The translations under genes and the position numbers were made by a program. From positions 1-64,000 of the forward strand of contig CAMATH010000015.1 in NCBI GenBank assembly GCA_945860955.1: a stretch of 64,000 nt of DNA, read 5' to 3'. The DNA comes from Planctomicrobium piriforme. Lineage in GTDB: Bacteria > Planctomycetota > Planctomycetia > Planctomycetales > Planctomycetaceae. Position 1 is the first letter of the stretch. Each line of letters opens with the position of its first letter. Of this stretch, positions 10,248-17,198 are shown piece after piece. Under the pieces are notes generated by a model that was not told the DNA's origin, did no database searches, and saw only the letters and a list, made by a program, of their open reading frames with translations.

Positions 10248-11186
10248 GTGACAGACACCGCGACTCCGCGAATTCTCCGCATTGCCACTCGTTCCAGCCG
10301 GCTCGCGCTCTGGCAGGCGGAACATGTCGCCGGCCTTTTGTCGGCCGCCGCCCCCGATTGCTCGGTCGAGCTGGTGCATGTCACCACAACGGGGGACAGT
10401 GACCAGACCGGAGCGTTGCGATCGTTTGGAGGACAGGGGGTCTTCACGCGCGAAGTTCAGCGGGCGTTGCTCGACGGCCGCGCCGACCTGGCGGTGCATA
10501 GTCTGAAGGATCTTCCGACATTGCCAACAGAGGGGCTGCATCTGGCCGGCGTCCCCGAGCGAGCCGAGACCTCAGATGCTCTGGTGATGCCCTTGCGATC
10601 CGAGGGAATCTCAGACTTTATGGCGTTGCCACAAGGAGCCCGGGTCGGAACGGGGAGCCTGCGTCGGCAGGCGCAACTGTTGCATCACCGCCCGGACCTG
10701 ATCCTGAGCGAAGTGCGGGGTAACGTGGAAACCCGGCTGAAAAAACTGGACGCTGGGGAATACGACGCGCTGGTGCTGGCGGCGGCGGGTTTGGGGCGAT
10801 TGGGTCTGGAACCACGCATCACGGCCCGTATCGTTCCACCAATGATGTACGCGGCGGTCGGCCAGGGAGCCTTGGGTATCGAATGTCGCGTGGACGATGA
10901 ACTCGTCACCAATCTGTTAAGGCGGATCAGTGATCCGCAGGCGCACGCGAGCGTTCTGGCGGAACGGTCATTGCTGGCGCATTTGAGAGCGGGTTGTCAC
11001 GCGCCGGTTGGGGCGGCGACGCACCGCCAGATGGGCGAATTGGTTCTGGAAGGGGTCGTGTTGAGCGCGGATGGTCGCGAGCGGCTGCATGCGGAATTGC
11101 GCGGACCAGAAAGCGCCGCCGAGTCGATTGGCCGGGAATTGGCGGAAGATTTGCTGGAACGGGGTGCCGAGCGGCTGATTCGCTAG
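10248..11186 (+). CDS. hemC: hydroxymethylbilane synthase (porphobilinogen deaminase)
   Basis: HemC polymerises four porphobilinogens into hydroxymethylbilane in tetrapyrrole synthesis. The 312-residue sequence carries IATRSSRLALWQA at the N-terminus, the conserved HSLKDLP at 84-90, RRQAQLL at 139-145, and the dipyrromethane-cofactor cysteine C250 in LRAGCHAPVG. Length matches the family. The start is a GTG at 10248, 36 bp after the DUF502 gene, suggesting one transcript. No other hem gene is nearby. Confidence 0.95.
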   Translation: MTDTATPRILRIATRSSRLALWQAEHVAGLLSAAAPDCSVELVHVTTTGDSDQTGALRSFGGQGVFTREVQRALLDGRADLAVHSLKDLPTLPTEGLHLAGVPERAETSDALVMPLRSEGISDFMALPQGARVGTGSLRRQAQLLHHRPDLILSEVRGNVETRLKKLDAGEYDALVLAAAGLGRLGLEPRITARIVPPMMYAAVGQGALGIECRVDDELVTNLLRRISDPQAHASVLAERSLLAHLRAGCHAPVGAATHRQMGELVLEGVVLSADGRERLHAELRGPESAAESIGRELAEDLLERGAERLIR

Positions 11187-11274
11187 TTGCGTCGGAATAA
11201 AGTCGCCTTCCGTCGAACGGATCGGCTATAATTCCCAGAGTGTCCGGCGCTCATCCGAAATTCCCCAGGGCTTC

Positions 11275-12375
11275 ATGAAATCCACTGTCGCGTACAAAGG
11301 ACCGATTCCGCTCGGCGGCCTCACCGATCCCGACAAGCAGGCTCTGTTCGCCCGCTACGAAGAGATCACCTGGGTCGAAGAACTGAATTGGGACCGTCGG
11401 TACAAAAAGCAGAAGTTGTTGGGGGCAGGGGGTCAGGGGGCGGTGTACCTCGCGTCGCGCGAGGGGGCCGACGGTTTCGCCCGTCCCGTGGCGCTCAAAG
11501 TGTTTTCGCCGGAACCGTACCCGAGCCGCAAGGCGTATGAAGAGGATATGGCCCTTGTCGGCAAGGCGTGTGGTCGGGTCGCGCTGTTGCAGTCGGACAA
11601 TATCGTCGACATCCACGACTTTGTCGTTCACGACGGCTTGCGGCTGATGGAGATGGAGTGGCTGGACGGTTATGACCTGAAGGAACTGTTGAAGTCGCAG
11701 ATGCTCGATCTGACCCGCGAGCGTCTCGATGCGGAGCGACTGGAGTATGTGCAGCGTGTGATTCTGACAAGCGGTGTAACACAGTCGCGGCTCAAACCGG
11801 GGGTGGCGATTTCGATTCTGCGCGACTGTCTCGCCGGCCTGGCAACGATGCACCGCGCGGGGCTGGTACACGGCGACATCAAGCCAGCGAACATCATGCT
11901 CACTCGGATGGGAAACGCCAAACTGATTGACATCGGGTCGGCGGTCGATTTGAGGCAAACCACGGTTCGGCACGTCTGGTCCCCTGCATACGCCGCTCCA
12001 GAAGTGCTTCAGGGGGGAAGCAGCACACCCCGTTCTGATCTGGCAAGTCTGGGCTACGTGCTGATCGAGATGCTGTCGGGACAATTTCCGTTTGGAACGA
12101 TGTCGTCGTATCCGGAACTTGTGAAGTCGAAGCACGAATTGGAGCATCATCTGCCCGATCTGCTCCCCGTCGAGGTGACCAATAGCGAACTGCTGATGAC
12201 GCTGTGCCAGCGGATGATCGCAACCGATCCGTCGCAACGATTCGCGAGCGCACAAGCCGCCGACGTGGGGCACGACGGTGCCGCCGAGTTCCATCGCGAG
12301 CTGGTGTCGGTCAATCTGGCGAGCGAATACAGCCACGATTTGCGGGGTTGGCTGGAACCCCTGGCGGCGAGTTGA
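11275..12375 (+). CDS. cytosolic Ser/Thr protein kinase, Hanks type, with altered motifs
   Basis: The 366-residue protein is essentially one kinase domain. It has a glycine loop GAGGQGAVY at 50-58, ATP lysine K75 (VALKVF), a catalytic loop HGDIKPAN at 199-206 with Gly replacing the Arg of HRD, a metal motif DIG at 219-221 in place of DFG, and APE at 241-243. The catalytic Asp, Lys and Asn are intact, so activity is likely. HGD is also found in other kinases lacking activation-loop control. There is no membrane segment or extra sensor domain, unusual among the long membrane kinases of this lineage. The stop lies 7 bp from the end of the convergent HAD gene. Confidence 0.88.
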   Translation: MKSTVAYKGPIPLGGLTDPDKQALFARYEEITWVEELNWDRRYKKQKLLGAGGQGAVYLASREGADGFARPVALKVFSPEPYPSRKAYEEDMALVGKACGRVALLQSDNIVDIHDFVVHDGLRLMEMEWLDGYDLKELLKSQMLDLTRERLDAERLEYVQRVILTSGVTQSRLKPGVAISILRDCLAGLATMHRAGLVHGDIKPANIMLTRMGNAKLIDIGSAVDLRQTTVRHVWSPAYAAPEVLQGGSSTPRSDLASLGYVLIEMLSGQFPFGTMSSYPELVKSKHELEHHLPDLLPVEVTNSELLMTLCQRMIATDPSQRFASAQAADVGHDGAAEFHRELVSVNLASEYSHDLRGWLEPLAAS

Positions 12376-12382
12376 GTCGTCG

Positions 12383-13018
12383 TCAAGTGCGGGTTGGCGG
12401 AGTGAGAAGCGGAATCTGGTCGGCGCGATCGACCCGGTGCGTCGGGGAGTGCTGATTGAGAAACGCGGGTTCGTGCAGGCCCCAAGAAACGGCGGCGCAG
12501 TCGACTCCCGCCTTCGCCGCAGCCTCTACGTCGCGGACCTCGTCTCCCACATACAGCACTGCGGATTCTTTAAGGGATACCCGCTTGACGATTTTGCGAA
12601 TCGCCCGGCCCTTGCCAAAGAGTCTCGGCGACGATTCGACGAATTGAAACAGATCCTGCGCCTGGTGATGGCGGAGGCAGATCTGGATGTTTTCGACGGA
12701 ATTGGACGAGAGAATTCCGACGACACGTTGTTGATCGCGCAGGGTTCGCAGCACCTCGACAATTCCCGGGTAGAAGTTGACGTTTTCCATTTGCGATTTC
12801 ATGCCGGCATGCCATTCACGGATGATCATGGGAAGCTGGAACCACGAGATTCCCTGCTTGCTGAGGAACTCGCGAGTGGACAGCCGCCGCGCCTCTTCGA
12901 CCTCGGTGACCTGCGGCAGGTTGTGCCGGAGGGCGATTTCGTTGAGTACACGGAGTCCACAGTCCCAGGTGTCGGCGAGCGTGCCGTCAAAGTCCCAAAG
13001 AACCATTTGGTAGCTCAT
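12383..13018 (-). CDS. HAD-superfamily hydrolase, phosphoglycolate phosphatase-like
   Basis: This 211-residue haloacid dehalogenase-like phosphatase has DFDGT at 9-13 (nucleophile D9, acid D11), motif II ILSSNS at about 110-115, and motif IV VLYVGDEVRDVEAA near 155-168. The helical cap lies between the first two motifs, as in subfamily IA (Gph-like) enzymes. The substrate is not determinable; phosphoglycolate or another small phosphate ester is likely. It is convergent with the preceding kinase gene. Confidence 0.85.
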   Translation of the reverse strand: MSYQMVLWDFDGTLADTWDCGLRVLNEIALRHNLPQVTEVEEARRLSTREFLSKQGISWFQLPMIIREWHAGMKSQMENVNFYPGIVEVLRTLRDQQRVVGILSSNSVENIQICLRHHQAQDLFQFVESSPRLFGKGRAIRKIVKRVSLKESAVLYVGDEVRDVEAAAKAGVDCAAVSWGLHEPAFLNQHSPTHRVDRADQIPLLTPPTRT

Positions 13019-13184
13019 GACGGGGAGCGGCTTTCGAAAAATGCATCGTGATCAGCCCGCATCACCGTTGGTGGGGCGCGGTCTGGCATCTTAGTGGGGC
13101 GTGGGTCTTGGGAGAAGCCGTTTCAGCCCGGTCCGGGATCCGGATCCGTCGCAAAATCAACTCCCACGTGGAGTCATTTCCCCA

Positions 13185-13535
13185 TTACGCAAGTGGTTCG
13201 ACGTAGACCCCCAGGGGAAACGTGACCGGCTTCTTCGGGAAATGGTCGGGGCCAAATTCGCGGATCTGGTCGCGCTTCAGCTCGGCGACCTCCAGCGCGC
13301 CGCTCCAGACAATCGCTCGACCGCTGGTATGAATCTCCTGCGCCAGCAGAAACGCTTTTTCCAAACTGTGCCCGCAGATCTTGCACAGCGCTTCGATCAC
13401 ATACTCAAACGTGTGAAAGTCGTCGTTTTCAACAATCACGGCGTAGGGGGGCTGTTTTTTCGGGCGGGTCGCCCGCTCGGGAGCGGGGCGACGGGTTTCC
13501 ACGATCACATCGTCGGCGGTTTGCTGTTCGACCAT
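13185..13535 (-). CDS. clpS: ATP-dependent Clp protease adaptor
   Basis: This 116-residue protein contains the ClpS core: YAVIVENDDFHTFEYVI at about 31-47, where the NDD and hydrophobic pocket residues recognise N-degron substrates, followed by CGHSLEKAFLLAQEIH. ClpS hands N-end-rule substrates to ClpA/ClpC for degradation. An extra basic, disordered N-terminal tail of about 25 residues precedes the core. The gene is the last in a minus-strand run and follows the Gfo/Idh gene by 18 bp. Confidence 0.9.
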   Translation of the reverse strand: MVEQQTADDVIVETRRPAPERATRPKKQPPYAVIVENDDFHTFEYVIEALCKICGHSLEKAFLLAQEIHTSGRAIVWSGALEVAELKRDQIREFGPDHFPKKPVTFPLGVYVEPLA

Positions 13536-13553
13536 GGCGGTTTCATTTCCTCG

Positions 13554-14840
13554 TCACACGGACGGTGCGTAGAGAATCTCTGGCTCGTTGGACCCGGGAT
13601 GATACAAAACCAGTCCGCCACGCGAATCGTTGACCCGTACGACCCCGTCGGGGCGACCGTGGGCCGCGTGATCCAGAATCGCCTCCAGCGCCTGGACAGC
13701 GGCGACCGTCTGGCGGTCGGCCGACAGATCGTCGTAGTGAAGATCCCGCGCCGCCGCCAACCGGGCACCTCGCTCCCCGGCCGGTCCGCCAAACTCGACC
13801 AGCGCCACCTCGCGGGCGAATCGTTCGATCACCTCGACCCCATACCCTCTCTGGCAACGCTCGCCCCACGGTTCGAGGAACGGCGCGCTATAGTGGTTGT
13901 TGATGGTGATTTTCGTCTTGTGCGGAGTCTCCCCTTCGATCGTGCATTCGACCCCCCGTTTTCGCGAATGGCCGTTCCACACGCCGTTGTCGAAACGAAA
14001 CTGCACTTCTTGTTCGACGTAGCCCGGGAAGTTGTCGGGGGTCACCCAACTGGTGTGAATGTCAAACGCAGCCTCGCGGCCGGAGTCGTATTCGTAGATC
14101 AGCCGCAACTGGCAACTGTCCCACGTGGTGCCATCCGACGGACCCACCTGTCCCCGCTGTCCCGACGCGGTGACAGTTTTCAGCCTCCCGCCGAACGTGA
14201 AGTCAATCAACTTGATGTAGTGGACCGCGACGTACGTTCCTGGATTGCGGCCGTTGATCCACTCGGCAAATTGACCGCCGGAAATCGACTTCGGCTCGAG
14301 CAGCGAACAGTACCCGTTATTCACATGCCGCAGACGTCCGTCGGCGTAAAAAGTTCGCAACCGTTTGTGGTCGGGATCGAGGAGTTTGTGATAGACCACT
14401 TTGGCGAGAACATTGTTCTGTTTCGCCAGTGCGACCAGTTCATCGAGTTCCGCCAGCGAGAGGACGGACGGTTTTTCGAGCAGCAGGTGCCCACCGGCGG
14501 CGAGTACGGTTTTCGCCGCCTCGAAGTGCCGGTCGTCGGGCGTGGCGACACAGGCGAAGTCGACTCCCGATGTCATCAGTTGGGCGACGGCGTCCTGGCC
14601 GGCGTAACTTTCAAACGGGCTGACGACCCCCCGCAGAGATTCCCGATACCGCTCGGCACGCGACCCGGTACGCGACGCGACAGCCGTGAGTGGCACCTCG
14701 ACCGCCCCGTAACGGCGGTCGAAAATCGGTTGCCGATGCACTTGTTCGAAGAACGGCCGGTAGGTGTCGTCGAAAATCATCCCCAGGCCGACCATGCCGG
14801 CTCGCAGGGTGTGGTTTGTGGTGGAATTCGGAGTTGTCAT
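13554..14840 (-). CDS. Gfo/Idh/MocA family oxidoreductase
   Basis: The 428-residue protein has an N-terminal NAD(P)-binding Rossmann fold (AGMVGLGMIFDD at about 14-25), the conserved EKP motif (LLEKPSVLS) and a C-terminal alpha/beta dehydrogenase domain. Family enzymes oxidise or reduce sugars and inositols with bound NAD(P). The frame extends 40 codons further upstream, but that extension is arginine-rich noise; the ATG at 14840 (MTTPNSTTNH) is preferred. It sits between folK (10 bp away) and clpS. The substrate is unknown. Confidence 0.85.
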   Translation of the reverse strand: MTTPNSTTNHTLRAGMVGLGMIFDDTYRPFFEQVHRQPIFDRRYGAVEVPLTAVASRTGSRAERYRESLRGVVSPFESYAGQDAVAQLMTSGVDFACVATPDDRHFEAAKTVLAAGGHLLLEKPSVLSLAELDELVALAKQNNVLAKVVYHKLLDPDHKRLRTFYADGRLRHVNNGYCSLLEPKSISGGQFAEWINGRNPGTYVAVHYIKLIDFTFGGRLKTVTASGQRGQVGPSDGTTWDSCQLRLIYEYDSGREAAFDIHTSWVTPDNFPGYVEQEVQFRFDNGVWNGHSRKRGVECTIEGETPHKTKITINNHYSAPFLEPWGERCQRGYGVEVIERFAREVALVEFGGPAGERGARLAAARDLHYDDLSADRQTVAAVQALEAILDHAAHGRPDGVVRVNDSRGGLVLYHPGSNEPEILYAPSV

Positions 14841-14850
14841 GTAGGAGATT

Positions 14851-15771
14851 TTAGCTTTGGGACGCGTGTTTCTGGTAGCATTGTGCCCATTCGGTGCCGC
14901 CGATTCGCCGGGGCGCGTCCGAAATGGACTGCACCAAATGGAGTAACCAGTGGTCATCACACAGCGCCAGGCGCGAAACGTCCAGCCGACGGTCCATTGG
15001 CAACGCCAGGAATTCCGGATCCGTGGATTCCGATTGCGGGCGAGCGGCGGGCGATTTTGTTGGCGTTTCGTCCAATGGTCCCACAGACGGTCCCAGCCAT
15101 GCGATCACCGCCGGGACGTCTGCGCCAAGGTGACGAAACGATATTTCCGCGTGGACGTCGGGTACTACGTACCGCACCGCGTCGGTGAACGATGTTTGGT
15201 AATCGTCGTGAACATCCAAGATGTCGACACGACTCGTGGGCGAATGTCTGTGGATTTCGACCAGTCGCCGACGGTGTCGCTCTGTCCCCCCAGCCAACCC
15301 AACGCCCAAGGGACGCCGCTCAAAGCGTGTCAGAAGGGACTCAATCGAAACCCCCTTCAGCGGATGGGTCCAGGCAGGACAGATGTCGCACAGCGGGTCC
15401 AACACAAATCGCCGGTACCAGCAGGCCGGGTGCGGCAGTGTCAACCGCGCCGTCTCGCACACGACCTCCCCGTACCAGATCAAATCGAGATCGAGGGGGC
15501 GGGGTCCCCACAATTCCGTTCGCTCACGCCCCAGCGCGGTTTCGGTCTCCAAGAGTGTTCGCAGCAGCTCGGCGGGAGCCAGCGGGGTGGAAACGACCGC
15601 CGCCGCGTTGACGTAGCGGCCGGTCGCCACGCTCCCGACCGGTCCCGTCTCATACAGGGCACTGGCGAGTTCGACGACAACCCCCGCCGCCGCCAGTCGC
15701 GCGATCGCGGCGCGAAACTGGTCGATGACCGGACCGAGATTTCCCCCGAACGCGATGGCGGCTTGCGGCAT
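14851..15771 (-). CDS. folK: HPPK (dihydropteridine pyrophosphokinase) with unusual C-terminal extension
   Basis: Residues 1-150 form a clear 6-hydroxymethyl-7,8-dihydropterin pyrophosphokinase: AIAFGGNLG at the start, ALYETGPVG at 38-46, and the signature RERTELWGPRPLDLDLIWYG at 82-101, with the Mg-binding DLDLD-type aspartates. It transfers pyrophosphate from ATP in folate synthesis. The usual enzyme is about 160 residues; this one has 306. The extra 150 residues contain a predicted alpha/beta stretch (RVDILDVHDDYQTSFTDAV, then AVIAWLGPSVGP) and are not recognised. The start is the ATG at 15771; upstream codons lack family character. It follows the DUF1501 gene by 16 bp. Confidence 0.88.
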   Translation of the reverse strand: MPQAAIAFGGNLGPVIDQFRAAIARLAAAGVVVELASALYETGPVGSVATGRYVNAAAVVSTPLAPAELLRTLLETETALGRERTELWGPRPLDLDLIWYGEVVCETARLTLPHPACWYRRFVLDPLCDICPAWTHPLKGVSIESLLTRFERRPLGVGLAGGTERHRRRLVEIHRHSPTSRVDILDVHDDYQTSFTDAVRYVVPDVHAEISFRHLGADVPAVIAWLGPSVGPLDETPTKSPAARPQSESTDPEFLALPMDRRLDVSRLALCDDHWLLHLVQSISDAPRRIGGTEWAQCYQKHASQS

Positions 15772-15787
15772 GGAGTGCGAGTCGACG

Positions 15788-17185
15788 TCAGGCCAGCACG
15801 GCGTCGACCACTTCACCCGCCACATCGGTCAGGCGGAAATCCCGGCCGGCGTAGCGGTATGTCAATTGCAAATGGTCGAATCCCAACAGGTGCAGCAGTG
15901 TCGCGTGCAGATCGTGAATATGCACCGGATTCTCCACCGCCTTGTAGCCAAAGTCGTCCGTCGCGCCATAGACCTGTCCCCCCTTCACCCCGGCTCCCGC
16001 CAGCCACACAGTGAATCCCCAATGGTTGTGGTCGCGTCCCATCGCTGGCTTGCCATTCGACAGTTCAACCGCGGGCGTTCGGCCAAACTCACCGCCGCAC
16101 AGCACGATTGTTTCGTCAAACAATCCCCGCTGCTTCAAATCGGTCAACAGAGCGGCGATCGGCTGATCCGCTTCCTGGCCCAGTCGACGGTGGTTTTCGT
16201 CGAGCTTGTCGTGGCTGTCCCACGGCTGCACATCGCCGTGAAAGATCTGCACAAACCGCACTCCCCGTTCGACCAGCCGCCGCGCGATCAATAGTTGCCG
16301 CCCATGGAGCGTGTCGCCGTAAAGGTCACGGATATGTTTCGGCTCCTGGGCGATATCGAACGCGTCGCCCGCGGAATCCTGCATCCGGTACGCGAGTTCA
16401 AATGACTCGATGCGGGCTTCGAGCGCCGCGTCGTCGGTCCGTGGTTGCTGATGCTTGCGATTCAGCCGCGACAGCAAATCCAACTGTTTCCGTTGATCTT
16501 CGCGCGACGAACCACCACTGCGGATGTTGTCGAGGAGTTCTTCCACCTTGGTTTTGCGGGTATCGACATACGTTCCCTGAAAGATCCCGGGGAGAAACGA
16601 CGAACGCCAGTTGGAAACATCGGCGACCGGCAACCCCGGACACATCGCGACGTAGCCAGGGAGGTTTTCGTTTTCGGTTCCCATGCCATAGGTCACCCAC
16701 GATCCCATGCTCGGCCGACTGAGTCGCTCGTCACCGCAGTTCATCAACCGCATCGATTGCTCGTGGTTGGGTGTGTTGGCGTGCATCGAGCGAATGAAGC
16801 AGATGTCGTCGGCGTGCTGGGCGGTCTTGGCGAAGATCTCGCTGATCTCGACCCCCGACTGGCCGTACTTGTCGAACTTGAATGGCGAGGGGAGCGCTCC
16901 GCCTGTATGGCGTTCCGTGGTGAGGTTACCGGTCGGGAGCGGTTGTCCTTCGTACTTCTTCAACATCGGCTTCGGGTCGAACGTGTCGACCTGCGAAGGA
17001 CCGCCGTTGAGATAGACGTGGATCACATGCTTCGCCTTGGCCGGAAAATGGGTGGCCCGGGGTGCGAGCGGCGTGGCGGCTGTCGCCGATCCCAGCAGTC
17101 CTTCGTCCGCCAGCAGGCCGGCGAGGCCCAGCAGACCGAGCCCGGTCCCCATGTGAGAGAGGTATTCGCGACGGGAAAGTTGCAT
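15788..17185 (-). CDS. DUF1501 family protein (Tat-exported, sulfatase-like)
   Basis: The 465-residue protein starts MQLSRREYLSHMGTGLG, a twin-arginine-like signal (SRREYL) followed by a hydrophobic stretch. The body contains the DUF1501 features HVYLNGGPSQVDTFDPKP, FIRSMHANTPNHEQ, CGGEFGRTP and DHNHWGF, resembling the alkaline phosphatase/sulfatase fold. Export to the periplasm or paryphoplasm is inferred. DUF1501 genes are nearly always paired with DUF1549/DUF1553 cytochrome genes in this phylum, as here: that gene ends 13 bp upstream. A possible start 24 bp earlier would overlap it. Function is unknown. Confidence 0.88.
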   Translation of the reverse strand: MQLSRREYLSHMGTGLGLLGLAGLLADEGLLGSATAATPLAPRATHFPAKAKHVIHVYLNGGPSQVDTFDPKPMLKKYEGQPLPTGNLTTERHTGGALPSPFKFDKYGQSGVEISEIFAKTAQHADDICFIRSMHANTPNHEQSMRLMNCGDERLSRPSMGSWVTYGMGTENENLPGYVAMCPGLPVADVSNWRSSFLPGIFQGTYVDTRKTKVEELLDNIRSGGSSREDQRKQLDLLSRLNRKHQQPRTDDAALEARIESFELAYRMQDSAGDAFDIAQEPKHIRDLYGDTLHGRQLLIARRLVERGVRFVQIFHGDVQPWDSHDKLDENHRRLGQEADQPIAALLTDLKQRGLFDETIVLCGGEFGRTPAVELSNGKPAMGRDHNHWGFTVWLAGAGVKGGQVYGATDDFGYKAVENPVHIHDLHATLLHLLGFDHLQLTYRYAGRDFRLTDVAGEVVDAVLA

Positions 17186-17198
17186 GATGGCGCTCCGC

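Noticed and set aside
9177-10541. Minus-strand open frame of 454 codons opposite DUF502 and hemC
   Set aside because: Both plus-strand genes have recognisable family signatures; the opposite frame has none.
13101-15188. Plus-strand open frame of 695 codons over clpS, the Gfo/Idh gene and part of folK
   Set aside because: The opposite strand holds three clear genes in different frames; the frame is a GC-rich shadow.
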